NCBI RefSeq assembly: GCF_013912375.1
Contig: NZ_JACETV010000001.1
Coordinates: forward strand, 124,001-188,000
Direction of reading: 5' to 3'
Source of the DNA: Emticicia sp. BO119
GTDB taxonomy: Bacteria > Bacteroidota > Bacteroidia > Cytophagales > Spirosomataceae
Length of the DNA stretch: 64,000 nucleotides
Part shown: positions 50,879 through 60,906 of the stretch, piece by piece
How the letters are laid out: each line of letters begins with the position of its first letter
Position numbering within the stretch: the stretch's first letter is position 1
Made by a program: the position numbers and the translations under genes
Notes under the pieces: generated by a model
What the model was told of the DNA's origin: nothing
What the model saw: the letters and a program-made list of their open reading frames with translations, nothing else
Databases searched by the model: none

Positions 50879-52432
50879 ATGAACTTAACGACACTCCCTG
50901 TTATTGATTTATCTATCATTTTTGCCTATCTGGCCGGAATGGTAATAATAGGAGTTTATTTTTCGAGAAAGAACAAAAACGCCGACCAGTTTACCACAGC
51001 TTCGGGTAAGATTCCAGGCTGGGCAATCGGGTTGTCTATTTATGCTACTTTCCTGAGCAGTAATACCTTTTTAGGAGTACCAGGTAAAGCATTTGGCAGC
51101 AACTGGAATTCGTTTGTGTTCAGTCTTTCAATGCCTCTGGCAGCTTGGGTGGCGTCTCGTTACTTTGTGCCTTTTTACCGGAACACCGGCGAGGTATCGG
51201 CCTATACACACCTTGAGCATCGCTTTGGAGCCTGGGCAAGAACCTATGCCGTAGTCTGCTTTCTGCTCACGCAATTGGCTCGTATGGGTTCCATTTTCTT
51301 CGGCATCGCCCTGAGCTTGCAAGCATTGACAGGCTATTCGATGGAAAGCATCATGATTGTTGTGGGTATATGTATCATTATATATACCGTATTGGGAGGC
51401 ATGGAGGCCGTCATCTGGACGGAAGTGGTACAGGGGGTAATAAAAACTCTCGGTGCTTTAATTATACTGATACTCGTTGTGCAGGGTATGCCCGGGGGCA
51501 TCAGTCGTATCATAGAAATCGGTCAGGCAGACGATAAATTCAGCCTGGGCAGCCTTATTCCCGACTTTACTCAATCCACATTCTGGGTAGTATTATTATA
51601 TGGTTTCTTTATGAACCTTAATAATTTCGGCATGGACCAGAATTACGTGCAGAGGTACCATACTACTACTTCTGTCAAAGAAGCTACCCGTTCAATCTGG
51701 CTTTGTGTCTACCTTTATTTGCCGGTTTCTTTGATATTTTTTGTAATTGGCTCATGCCTTTACGCCTATTATCAAACCAATCCCGAATTATTGAACGAAG
51801 TACGAATGCAGGTGGCTACTGAGCGATTACCCGGGGGCAGCCTTGATGCTATCAATCAGCTGGCATCAACACTCACCGCTGCCGATATTGGCGATAAGGT
51901 AATGCCGCATTTCATGGTCAATAAGATTCCGGCAGGTTTGGTTGGGCTTATTGTGGCCGCTATTATGTCTGCTGCCATGAGTACTATCAGTTCTGGCATG
52001 AATGCCTCCGCCACAGTTTTTTCGGTAGACATTTACCAACGTTATATCAAATCAGGACTAACCTCAAAGCAAACATTACGCCTCTTATACATTGCAACTA
52101 CCGTGTTTGGTTTACTGGGTATGTTTACAGGTGTAGCCATGATCGGGGTCAAGAGTGTCCTGGATATCTGGTGGATGCTCTCCGGAATCTTTGCAGGAGG
52201 TATGTTAGGCTTATTCCTCTTGGGTATGATTGCCAGAAAAGCAAAAAATGCAGAAGCCGTCATTGCAACAATAATTGGCATTCTCGTTATATGCTGGATG
52301 ACTTTCTCGAAGCAGATACCCGATGAATATGCCGCTTTGCGTAGCCCTTTCCATCAGAATATGATTATGGTAATAGGTACACTAAGTATTTTCCTGACAG
52401 GAGTGTTATTAACCAGATTAAAAACAAAATAA
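50879..52432 (+). CDS. sodium:solute symporter (SSS family)
   Basis: Inner-membrane secondary transporter of 517 residues with about 13 helices. The family signature region is seen in ISAMSAMST-like AAIMSAAMSTISSGMNASATV (sodium-site Ser/Ala pattern near 360-380) and in the N-terminus SIYATFLSSNTFLGVPGKAF. SSS members import sugars, sialic acid, amino acids or organic acids with sodium. The next gene, 30 bases on, encodes a DapA/NanA-type aldolase, so a keto-sugar acid such as a sialic acid or a related compound is a reasonable guess for the substrate. Confidence 0.9.
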   Translation: MNLTTLPVIDLSIIFAYLAGMVIIGVYFSRKNKNADQFTTASGKIPGWAIGLSIYATFLSSNTFLGVPGKAFGSNWNSFVFSLSMPLAAWVASRYFVPFYRNTGEVSAYTHLEHRFGAWARTYAVVCFLLTQLARMGSIFFGIALSLQALTGYSMESIMIVVGICIIIYTVLGGMEAVIWTEVVQGVIKTLGALIILILVVQGMPGGISRIIEIGQADDKFSLGSLIPDFTQSTFWVVLLYGFFMNLNNFGMDQNYVQRYHTTTSVKEATRSIWLCVYLYLPVSLIFFVIGSCLYAYYQTNPELLNEVRMQVATERLPGGSLDAINQLASTLTAADIGDKVMPHFMVNKIPAGLVGLIVAAIMSAAMSTISSGMNASATVFSVDIYQRYIKSGLTSKQTLRLLYIATTVFGLLGMFTGVAMIGVKSVLDIWWMLSGIFAGGMLGLFLLGMIARKAKNAEAVIATIIGILVICWMTFSKQIPDEYAALRSPFHQNMIMVIGTLSIFLTGVLLTRLKTK

Positions 52433-52462
52433 GAATCCTCAGAACCTATAAAATATAAAATT

Positions 52463-53422
52463 ATGGCTTCCACCAATTCATTACCACAGGGTTTTATACC
52501 TGTTATGCTCACACCCTTTACAGACAATGGGGCTATTGATTACGCAGGGCTATCTGTTTTAACAGATTACTATATGCAGGCGGGTTCGGCCGGATTGTTT
52601 GCCAACTGTCTGTCGAGCGAAATGTATGAATTAAGCAATGAAGAGCGTGTGGCTATCACCAGACAGGTAGTTGACCGGGCAGCAGGGCAAATTCCGGTAG
52701 TATCCACTGGTACATTAGGTGGAACAATAGCCGAACAGGCAGATTTTGTGAAACGAATTTATGATACAGGTGTCCAGGCAGTCATTGTAATCTCAAGCCA
52801 GATTGCTCAGGCTGATGAATCTGATGCTGTGTTTATTGAGCGAATGGAAGAACTCATGCACCTGACACCCGGTATTCCATTAGGATTTTATGAATGCCCC
52901 GTTCCTTATAAAAGATTGATTAATGCCGATGTATTAGCAAAACTATTACCGTCTAAAAGATTGATCTATCATAAAGATACCTGTCTGGATTCGGCAGAGG
53001 TGGAACGTAGGCTTGCAGTAGCACAAGGTTATAACTTTGGTTTGTATGATGCTTATATGGTTAATGCCACTTCATCATTAAAAGCAGGTGCATCAGGGTT
53101 ATCATGTATTCAGGGAAATATTTACCCTGAATTAATCGTCTGGATTTGTGAGCATTTTAATGATAATTCTGCCGAATCGCAAAAAGTGCAACAGTTTTTC
53201 AATGATTCAATGGAGATTGTACATTCAGCCTACCCGACTATTGCCAAATATAGTTTAATGAAAAGAGGTTTCCCCATTTCGACATATACACGTAGAAAAG
53301 TTGAACCATTAACAGATGACCTGAAAACCAGAATGGATGAACTGATGGTTACAATAGACAATTTACATGATGAATTAGGAGTTAAACCTGTTTATCGGCA
53401 TTCACCAGTTTTGGTTTCATAG
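52463..53422 (+). CDS. dihydrodipicolinate synthase/N-acetylneuraminate lyase family protein
   Basis: Class I aldolase TIM barrel of 319 residues. The Schiff-base Lys171 is in LIYHKDTCLD and the catalytic Tyr143 in GFYECPVPY. The usual G-T/S-T-G-E loop is replaced by NCLSSE (49-53), so substrate choice probably differs from true DapA, and biosynthetic DapA is normally encoded elsewhere. With the symporter it likely forms a catabolic pair that cleaves an imported 2-keto acid sugar to pyruvate and an aldehyde. The exact substrate is unknown. Confidence 0.88.
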   Translation: MASTNSLPQGFIPVMLTPFTDNGAIDYAGLSVLTDYYMQAGSAGLFANCLSSEMYELSNEERVAITRQVVDRAAGQIPVVSTGTLGGTIAEQADFVKRIYDTGVQAVIVISSQIAQADESDAVFIERMEELMHLTPGIPLGFYECPVPYKRLINADVLAKLLPSKRLIYHKDTCLDSAEVERRLAVAQGYNFGLYDAYMVNATSSLKAGASGLSCIQGNIYPELIVWICEHFNDNSAESQKVQQFFNDSMEIVHSAYPTIAKYSLMKRGFPISTYTRRKVEPLTDDLKTRMDELMVTIDNLHDELGVKPVYRHSPVLVS

Positions 53423-53467
53423 TTTTGTATCACCTTCCTCTTTTATATAAGTTTTGTTTCTTAGTCG

Positions 53468-53500
53468 AATCTCCGGTAGATACCTTCCGGAGATTTTTTA
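53468..53500 (+). terminator. rho-independent terminator after the aldolase gene
   Basis: AATCTCCGG (53468-53476) pairs perfectly with CCGGAGATT (53487-53495) around 10 bases, followed by TTTTTATT. Confidence 0.9.
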
Positions 53501-53579
53501 TTACTATATTTTAGTATAGTACTGAACAGGTAACTAATTAAGCCGGATTTGTGTTACTAAGCAAAATACAGAACGTAAA

Positions 53580-54590
53580 ATGAGTAAACTGAAATTAGGC
53601 ATACTTGACCAATCTATAGTAACCCACGGAAAAACAGCAATTCAAGCTGTAGAAGAAACAATTGCTACTGTAAAATTAGCTGAAAAATTAGGATACAGTC
53701 GTTTTTGGGTATCCGAGCATCATAATTCTTCTTTTATTGCTGGCTCTACACCAGAGGTACTGATGGTGAAATTAGCCGATGAAACCAAACGTATCAGAAT
53801 AGGGTCTGGGGGTATTATGCTACCCAACCATAGTGCTTTGAAAGTAGCCGAAAATTTCAGAATGTTAGAAACGCTTTTTCCCGGACGAATTGATTTAGGA
53901 ATTGGCAGAGCACCGGGTGGAGACAGAATTACAGCCGCTTTGTTGAATCCATCCAATGATTTCAGCGAAGAAAGTTATCTTCAGCAATTAGAATACCTGC
54001 AACATTTTTTCAGAGATACAGCCGCCACTAAATATGGGCCTATTCTGGCTATTCCGCAATCTCCTACCATTCCTACCCAGTGGATACTGAGCTCGAGCGG
54101 AGGTAGTAGTAAGATTGCAGCAAAGTTTGGTATGGGCTTAGCCATTGCCCGATTTATCAATGGATTTGCCCAACCTGATATCGTAGAAACTTATAGAAAG
54201 AATTTTGAAGCTTCAACGCAATTCTTAAAGCCTCATGCGCTTATGTCAATTTCTGTATTATGTGCCGAAACTGAAGAAGAAGCCCGGAAAATGCGCAAGT
54301 TTTTAGACTATGTATTGGTACAGTTTGAACAAGGGAGGTTCGATAATTTTGGCGACGAAGCATTTATTCAGAAATACCAGTTTTCACTGGCTGAGCAGGA
54401 GCGGATTCATCGGAATAGGGGTAGGGTAATATCGGGTACAAAAGAGGAGGTAAAAGAAAAATTAATAGCTCTTACCAACGATTTTGACGTAGACGAAGTC
54501 ATTGTAGCAACGATGGCAAATAATTCGCTGAACCGTAAACGTTCTTTCGAATTACTGGCTGAAGCCTTTGAGTTAAAACCACTGGCATAG
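53580..54590 (+). CDS. luciferase-like (LLM class) flavin-dependent oxidoreductase
   Basis: 336 residues of the bacterial luciferase-like monooxygenase fold. Family segments are LGILDQSIVTHGKTA, YSRFWVSEHHN, GSGGIMLPNHSALKVAENF and LFPGRIDLGIGRAPGGD. Such enzymes use FMNH2 and oxygen to oxidise diverse organic compounds; the natural substrate is usually unknown, as here. The gene follows a terminator and has its own transcript; no link to neighbours is visible. Confidence 0.9.
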   Translation: MSKLKLGILDQSIVTHGKTAIQAVEETIATVKLAEKLGYSRFWVSEHHNSSFIAGSTPEVLMVKLADETKRIRIGSGGIMLPNHSALKVAENFRMLETLFPGRIDLGIGRAPGGDRITAALLNPSNDFSEESYLQQLEYLQHFFRDTAATKYGPILAIPQSPTIPTQWILSSSGGSSKIAAKFGMGLAIARFINGFAQPDIVETYRKNFEASTQFLKPHALMSISVLCAETEEEARKMRKFLDYVLVQFEQGRFDNFGDEAFIQKYQFSLAEQERIHRNRGRVISGTKEEVKEKLIALTNDFDVDEVIVATMANNSLNRKRSFELLAEAFELKPLA

Positions 54591-54818
54591 TTTTTTTCGT
54601 GTATTGGGTAGGGGTTGCAATGGGTTTGGCTGTCTTAAAATAAAGGCAGGTAAAAAGCGTTATAAGTGTTCGTTTAATGAATACTTGATTTTAAATTAGT
54701 TTTTAATTAAAAATGATAAATGGTAATAATCAAACCAAAATTCGTAGTTAAATTCAATTAATAAACGTGCTTTTGCCTGTGAATTACCCAGATTCACACA
54801 TTCGTTAAATTTCCTGTT

Positions 54819-57281
54819 ATGAATTCTAAATTCTTCAGAGTAGCATTAATTATTTCTGGTAGTTTTCTTTTGCTCCTGGCAGGGGTAGGATTCTGGATAT
54901 ATTATAATCAGGGAAGCCTTTTTACACGATTAAAAGAATTAGTGAACGAAAGAATTGATGGAAATTTAGAAGTTAAGGATTTTAAGTTTACACCTTTTCA
55001 GAATGGGGTGGGTTTTACTTTTTCATTAATGGGGGTAAAGCTCAAGGATAAATACTTCAGTCAGCATCAGACTTATCTGGTTGATGCCGCTTCAATCAAT
55101 GTTACATTAGAAACACAGGCTTTGTTTACAGGCAAAGTGTTGATACATAGCCTGAAATTTGCTAATGGCAAACTGAATATCTTCAAACGTAAAGACGGTT
55201 TTACTAATCTTTCTATTTTTAATTCTCGCGGAAAAGACTCAACAGTAACTTCAAAAAAAGCAGATACTGGTGTATTGAAAAATCTTGAAGATGTTTCTTT
55301 TACAGATTTTCAGGTTCAGTATGCCGATTCATTGAAAGAGAAATTCTATGCAGCAGATTTTCATCAGTTAAACAATAAAGTTAGTTATGCAGATGCTTTA
55401 TGGCAGGTTAAAGCCAAAGGTGATGTGTTTTTTAAAGGATTAATTTTTAACCCTGATAAAGGAGGCTTTTTAACCAACCAGGAAACCAATCTGAATATTG
55501 CTGTTGCTTATAACGAAAAGGAAAAAATGCTCATAGTCAAACCGTCTGAACTGATTGTAGCAACCCAGGATAAAATACAATTATCAGGAGCGTTTGATTT
55601 TAATGAAGATGTAAAAAGTATCAAACTGGATTTTATCGTTAAAGAAATTCGGTTGGCCAGTGCCCGGAAACTGCTAACCCAACATTTATCAGACGTGCTG
55701 ACCAGGGTAAAGATTGATCCGGTTGTAACGGCACAGGTGCATCTGAATGGAAAGTTTGGAGAGCGCATACCCAAAGTGGATATTAACTTTGATGCCCGGG
55801 CATTTCAGTATAGACTCAGAGTTGGGTTATTGAAAGACCTGAGTACTCAGGGTACTTTTACTAACCATGTAGATAGTACACAACTGACGGGCGATAAAAA
55901 TACCCGTATTGTAGGCAATAATATACAGGGATTGTTTGAAACTATTCCGATTCATGGAAAAATAGTGGTAAACGATTTGGACAATGCCTTGGCCGATATT
56001 GATTGTACCTTAGATGCCAGCCCTGCTTCTCTGAACGATTTGTTGGACCCTGAACGCTACAAGGTTAATAAGGGCAAGGCCATTATGAAACTTACCTACA
56101 AAGGTAATATCAAATCGTTTTTTAATTCTGAAACCAGAAAACTCAACGGCTTGTTGTATGGCAATGTTTCCTTGCAGGATATCGCTGTTACGTATCTGCC
56201 ACAAAATGTTAAGATTGAGCAGATAAGAGCAGATATGGCTTTTACAGGCGAGGAGGTTCGGATACCCAGTATTCAGCTATTTGATGGTATCAATAGGCTT
56301 TACATCAATGGCCATATTGCCGGCCTTATTCCCTATCTTTATACTGATAATAGTCCTCTGAAGGCAACTGTAAATATAAAAATTCCTGATTGGGAATTAA
56401 ACTGGCTGAAAGTACTACTGAATCTTGACCATGCAAGGCCTAAAAGAAGCGGAAATTCAAAATTTACACTTTCTGCTTTGCTCGACAAAGCAATTGATAA
56501 TATTAAAGTAGACGCCACATTGGAAGCCGAAAGATTCAGGTATAACCGGTTAACAGCACAGAATCTTAAAGGACGCATGACCCTCAGTACAGACAAGATA
56601 CATTTACATAATTTTTCAATGAATGCTTTTGGCGGTACATTTCAGATTGCAGGAGATGTAAATCAGTTGCGTTCGGGAAGACCAATCCAGTTAAATGTTA
56701 ATGCCAGGTTGATGAATACCGATGTGAAATCTGTTTTTTCGTCCTTTAATAATTTCGGCCAATATACCATTACTGACAGAAATCTTCAGGGAAAACTCAA
56801 TAGTACATTTAGATTCAGCGCAGAGTTAAAAAATGATGTATCGCTGGTACAGAACTCAGTTGATGGCATATTGAAAGTCGATTTAAGAGACGCCGAGATT
56901 ATAGACTTTGATCCTTTTCTGAAAATGAAAAAACTGATATTCAGAAAACGGCCGTTAGAACACGTACAGTTTGCGCCTATTGTGCATGAATTTGTGATTA
57001 AAGGTAAAGAGGTAGAAGTAAAAAAAATGCAGATAGAAAGCAATGTCATGACCTTCTTTTTAGATGGTATTTACAGTCTGGGCGATAAAACCGACCTTAA
57101 TATTCAGATTCCTTTGAGTAATCTTCGTAAAAGAGATTCAACGTATCAATTCAGAGATTATGATCCTGATAGTATCGGTTCAAATATTTTTTTGCGGGCA
57201 GTAGATGAAAACGGCAAAGTAAATATCAAATATGTAATGAAAAAGAAAGCCCGAAAGATACCTTTCAGAGCTTTCCGATAA
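54819..57281 (+). CDS. AsmA-like family protein
   Basis: 820 residues: one N-terminal membrane helix (about 8-28, ALIISGSFLLLLAGVGFWIYY), then a long periplasmic beta-rich region with the N-terminal AsmA pattern (LVNERIDGNLEVKDFKF, VHSLKFANGKLNIFKRKDG) and a C-terminal AsmA_2-like part (FRYNRLTAQNLKGRMTL, FGGTFQIAGDV, VDGILKVDLRDAEI). Proteins of this group bridge inner and outer membranes and are linked to lipid transport or outer-membrane assembly. The last 17 bases overlap the tail of the convergent DUF3748 gene. Confidence 0.88.
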   Translation: MNSKFFRVALIISGSFLLLLAGVGFWIYYNQGSLFTRLKELVNERIDGNLEVKDFKFTPFQNGVGFTFSLMGVKLKDKYFSQHQTYLVDAASINVTLETQALFTGKVLIHSLKFANGKLNIFKRKDGFTNLSIFNSRGKDSTVTSKKADTGVLKNLEDVSFTDFQVQYADSLKEKFYAADFHQLNNKVSYADALWQVKAKGDVFFKGLIFNPDKGGFLTNQETNLNIAVAYNEKEKMLIVKPSELIVATQDKIQLSGAFDFNEDVKSIKLDFIVKEIRLASARKLLTQHLSDVLTRVKIDPVVTAQVHLNGKFGERIPKVDINFDARAFQYRLRVGLLKDLSTQGTFTNHVDSTQLTGDKNTRIVGNNIQGLFETIPIHGKIVVNDLDNALADIDCTLDASPASLNDLLDPERYKVNKGKAIMKLTYKGNIKSFFNSETRKLNGLLYGNVSLQDIAVTYLPQNVKIEQIRADMAFTGEEVRIPSIQLFDGINRLYINGHIAGLIPYLYTDNSPLKATVNIKIPDWELNWLKVLLNLDHARPKRSGNSKFTLSALLDKAIDNIKVDATLEAERFRYNRLTAQNLKGRMTLSTDKIHLHNFSMNAFGGTFQIAGDVNQLRSGRPIQLNVNARLMNTDVKSVFSSFNNFGQYTITDRNLQGKLNSTFRFSAELKNDVSLVQNSVDGILKVDLRDAEIIDFDPFLKMKKLIFRKRPLEHVQFAPIVHEFVIKGKEVEVKKMQIESNVMTFFLDGIYSLGDKTDLNIQIPLSNLRKRDSTYQFRDYDPDSIGSNIFLRAVDENGKVNIKYVMKKKARKIPFRAFR

Positions 57282-58617
57282 AAATCTGCTTTACTTCACC
57301 AATCAGCCTGTTAAAGGCAATGGTTTTGCCATCATGCGAAATTACAAGGTTTGATGGTGACGGCACAGTAGGTCGGGTTAATATTCTGAAGCGTTTTTCA
57401 AATGCCTCATGGCTAGTCTCACAACTCATAATGCTTCCATTCCAGACATAATAAATTGTTCTTCCTGATGGATGCCAACGAAAAAATCCTTCTAACTTGC
57501 TTGTATGATAAGTAACTTGTGTCAGGTTTTTGCCTTCCGGGTTAATCGTAAAGATTTGCAAAATACCTTTATTATCTTTTGCTAAAAAAGCTAAAGATTG
57601 TCCATCAGGTGAGCTTCGTACTATCCCCACGCATCCAGGCTGACCACCGTCAGCTGTATATGTAAGCCTGCGCTGAACAGTACCTTTAGGCGGCATTGGC
57701 ATTGTAGTAGCAGTACCTTCTAATGGCCCTGATTCACCTGCTACATCAATCTCCTCAGGAATATCTACAATAAAAACTTCATCTACATTTTTACCGTTTT
57801 TATCTTTTATTGTTCCTATAAAAGCCCGTGCCATTTGTCTGGTGCCGTCAGGTTTAGTATATCCTTTTGTTCCTACCCAACTATCACCTGCCGCATGGCT
57901 GATTTCATCTGAGCCGGCTGTGGGTGTTGGGGTTACTCTCACCACTAACACGCTATACCATTCGCCCGATATGTTTTCTCCATTAGCATCTTTTTCTAAT
58001 ACTACAGGATTGATTTTTTTGGAAACGCCTATGGTGCGCAGATTATGTTTCTCTCCTGTTGAGTCTTCAAGGGCTTTCATCTCGGCATCGTTATAAGTAT
58101 AGCCGATCCACTGGCCGTCTCCGCTCCATTCGTGGCGGTGTGTGCCTCCGCGTAACGCACCTTTGGTATAGGGTGGGGTAATGTCGCGGGCATCCATAAA
58201 GATACGTTTGCCAGCCAGATTTTCATTAATAATTACGCCCGTGCGCCGCCATTGCTGGTAAGGATTGGCTTCTGTAACACTTGGTAAGCCATGAATAAAA
58301 ACGACTGCATTTTCAATGGGAGAGTAACTTACTGCCCCCGCACCCGGCCCCCACGCCTGATTGTTCGGAATTTCGTAAACAACTTTCTTTTCACCCGTTG
58401 AAATATTTACTTTTTCAATACGGCCAGATGCCGCAATGCCTCCTTCATCAGTCCGGGTATCATAGACCAGCCACTCATTATCAGGTGAGAAATTATCATT
58501 ATTATCTAAATCATGATGGTAGGTTGTGTCGTTGGTAATCTGCTTCTCTGTCATATAATCCTGTTTTGTGCTGCAAGCCGGTAATGAAAAAATAAGGCTT
58601 AAAAGTAAATATTTCAT
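57265..58617 (-). CDS. DUF3748/YidR-like beta-propeller lipoprotein
   Basis: 450 residues from the ATG at 58617 (MKYLLLSLIFSLPACSTKQ), a lipoprotein signal with Cys15; the frame opens with a TTG five codons earlier. The rest has TolB/WD40-like propeller blades (DNNDNFSPDNEWLVYDTR, YSPIENAVVFIHGLP, RSSPDGQSLAFLAKD, RWHPSGRTIYYVWNG). The segment ARDITPPYTKGALRGGTHRHEWSGDG is the hallmark of the DUF3748 family, whose function is not known. It is the last gene of a five-gene operon of glycan-related proteins, so a role in sugar sensing or processing is likely. Confidence 0.85.
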   Translation of the reverse strand: MKYLLLSLIFSLPACSTKQDYMTEKQITNDTTYHHDLDNNDNFSPDNEWLVYDTRTDEGGIAASGRIEKVNISTGEKKVVYEIPNNQAWGPGAGAVSYSPIENAVVFIHGLPSVTEANPYQQWRRTGVIINENLAGKRIFMDARDITPPYTKGALRGGTHRHEWSGDGQWIGYTYNDAEMKALEDSTGEKHNLRTIGVSKKINPVVLEKDANGENISGEWYSVLVVRVTPTPTAGSDEISHAAGDSWVGTKGYTKPDGTRQMARAFIGTIKDKNGKNVDEVFIVDIPEEIDVAGESGPLEGTATTMPMPPKGTVQRRLTYTADGGQPGCVGIVRSSPDGQSLAFLAKDNKGILQIFTINPEGKNLTQVTYHTSKLEGFFRWHPSGRTIYYVWNGSIMSCETSHEAFEKRFRILTRPTVPSPSNLVISHDGKTIAFNRLIGEVKQIFIGKL

Positions 58618-58643
58618 GGGTGTATTCTTCAAATTTCATTGAA

Positions 58644-60866
58644 TTACTTCTCCGGTGCACTAATCACGCCTAAGTACCTGCCCAACCAGTAAGGTAAAAT
58701 CCAGATGTCTCCGGCACTGTGTTCAGATGTGCCATTGCCACCTTTGCGGTCAAGATTAAACGTATTGCCATTATGGCGTTGAATCGGACTCTCATCAGGC
58801 GGTAAAACCTCTTTAATAGTCTGATTGCGGAAATTAGGGGCTATTTTCTCAATATCTTTGCGGTTGCTATTGATGATAACCCAATCTACTAAATCTAATG
58901 GATATTCTCTCAGATACCAGGCGGCTTCGTTCAGATCAAAATCTTTTGTGCCTGTCAATGCCGTAAAGATATTCCATGCACCTTCTTTTTCAGGTCGTTC
59001 GGCCTGCCAGTGGTCTATAATGGCTCTTTTATAAGCCGCTTTCAGAGTATCATTAAAGGCATAACGATACAAACCCCAGTAACCAACAAAATACATTTCA
59101 TCATCAGAGTGATTCCAACCATCTGACATATGCTTGCTATGGTCGTCGGCATCTTCTGCTGCTCTGCCAATGATACTCATCGGGCGCATCAGATTTTCGT
59201 AGTAGCCATGTTTTTTCATCAATTCAAACGCCTTTTGTTTGTATTTCTCCTTTTTGGTGAAATGGTAGGCCGTTTGAAGCATGGCCACAATATTCGATGA
59301 ATTGAGTTTTCTATCACCCACATTAATCGGGAAAGCATTTACATATTCAGGGTTCCAACGACCCCATTGCGTAGGTTTGCCGTTGTAATCAATCATATAC
59401 ATATTGTTTTTGATGATATGACTCATTAAAGTATCTATCAGAAAAACCGCACGTTTTTTAATAGTTGGTTCCTGTATTAATTCAGCCATGGCACCAAAAG
59501 CAAAAATATGCCCGATTACTTCATCGCTACTGGTTGTTGCTTTCCAGTCCCATTCAGGGTCGGGAGAGTGTTGCCAGCGATCCGGGTCAGACAATTGGTT
59601 GATATATCCTTTTCTTTCAAAAGAGCGTGACGGGAAACCAGGAATGGGATTAATCGTATATAATCGCTCCATTGCGTCTAAAGACTCAGCGCAATTTTGC
59701 AATGCCTCAGGATTCTTAGTAACAGCATATCTGAATATCTCACCCCCTAAATACATTGATGTCCACAAACCATCATTGTCAGAGTCAGACAAATAACCCG
59801 TAGCAAGATTCCCCTTTTCCATACGGCTAAGAGAAGCATTGAAACCATTACGGATATGGCGGCTACGAACTTGTTTATCGTAGAACATAGCTTTATCATG
59901 TAGGGTCATTTTCTTGAAGCAAATCTGTCCTAAACCCTCCGAAGTAAGTATCAATACCGAGTTTTCAGGCCCTTCTGATATGTTAGTTACCACATTGCCC
60001 GGTAGCCAGCGCTCGCCATTATAGTAATCAAATTTTCCATCGGCTCGTAGTGCAAATGCCCCATTGACTGACCCGAACCAGAATTTATCACCAATGGCTT
60101 TTACGGCTGTGATTTCTGTTGCAGGCAATTTCTGATTTTTGCTGCCAATTTGTTTTTTAGTAGCGGCATCGAGCGTAATAATACCATCGTTTGAACCGAT
60201 AATAAGTTTTTTGTCGTCGGTATCAAATGCCGTAAAGCCTGTACCCTCAAAAACTTTGGTGAGTTTTGAACCCGATAGGGTAGACAAAGATTTTTTTCCT
60301 AAAATCCAGAAAATATCAGACCCGGCCTGGTAGCGAATGCTGATTACTTCATCATTCTCTAAAGACCCTTTCCAAAGCGTATTGGCATCTTTAATCAATT
60401 GTAAAGCTTTACCATCTGATACCAGAAATGCAAAGTCTTTGCCACCTGTAAAGATTTTAGCCCCCGATAAATCGTGCTTGCTGAATAGTTTACCAGCCCA
60501 GGCATTGCTTAAAACGGTTTTATCATCAAGTAATACAAACTGATTCTGATAACTTCCAAGACCCTGTATTTTTTTATCGCCGATGGTGCGGTAGGTCTTG
60601 TCTGGAACAATGGCACCAGGGTATAAGAATTGGCCGTCGTGGGGTTGCAGAAGCCCTTCAGATGAAAAGATTTTGATAGCACCATTTCTGTCACTGGCCG
60701 CTTCAATTAATCGGGTATTATTCGATTTAACATAATACTTTATGCTATAATCCTGTAAGAAGGGTTTATCATGATACACGGGTTGTGTTTTGAGTGTCGG
60801 CTTTTGTGCATGGGAGGCAACTCCAATCAACGATAATCCAACGAAAATGTAAGAAGATAACTTCAT
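58644..60866 (-). CDS. exported beta-propeller plus alpha/alpha-toroid protein
   Basis: 740 residues with start chosen at 60866 (MKLSSYIFVGLSLIGVASHAQ), a clean signal peptide; the frame opens further upstream inside the preceding gene. N-terminal half: repeated propeller-like strands (ITAVKAIGDKFWFGSVNGAFAL). C-terminal half: a helical alpha/alpha-barrel with sugar-enzyme features (SDNDGLWTSMYLGGEIFRYAV, DEVIGHIFAFGAMAEL, WNHSDDEMYFVGYWGLYRYAF). The last 260 residues match the truncated gene at 63178 (shared segments ...GKPTQWGRWNP/GKPTRWSVWSP and LPYWLGRYLG/LPYWMGRYLH). No named family is recognised; a glycoside hydrolase or lyase is likely. Confidence 0.78.
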   Translation of the reverse strand: MKLSSYIFVGLSLIGVASHAQKPTLKTQPVYHDKPFLQDYSIKYYVKSNNTRLIEAASDRNGAIKIFSSEGLLQPHDGQFLYPGAIVPDKTYRTIGDKKIQGLGSYQNQFVLLDDKTVLSNAWAGKLFSKHDLSGAKIFTGGKDFAFLVSDGKALQLIKDANTLWKGSLENDEVISIRYQAGSDIFWILGKKSLSTLSGSKLTKVFEGTGFTAFDTDDKKLIIGSNDGIITLDAATKKQIGSKNQKLPATEITAVKAIGDKFWFGSVNGAFALRADGKFDYYNGERWLPGNVVTNISEGPENSVLILTSEGLGQICFKKMTLHDKAMFYDKQVRSRHIRNGFNASLSRMEKGNLATGYLSDSDNDGLWTSMYLGGEIFRYAVTKNPEALQNCAESLDAMERLYTINPIPGFPSRSFERKGYINQLSDPDRWQHSPDPEWDWKATTSSDEVIGHIFAFGAMAELIQEPTIKKRAVFLIDTLMSHIIKNNMYMIDYNGKPTQWGRWNPEYVNAFPINVGDRKLNSSNIVAMLQTAYHFTKKEKYKQKAFELMKKHGYYENLMRPMSIIGRAAEDADDHSKHMSDGWNHSDDEMYFVGYWGLYRYAFNDTLKAAYKRAIIDHWQAERPEKEGAWNIFTALTGTKDFDLNEAAWYLREYPLDLVDWVIINSNRKDIEKIAPNFRNQTIKEVLPPDESPIQRHNGNTFNLDRKGGNGTSEHSAGDIWILPYWLGRYLGVISAPEK

Positions 60867-60906
60867 AAGTATGTAAAGTAATTGATTAATGTGTGCGTTA
60901 ACAGGA

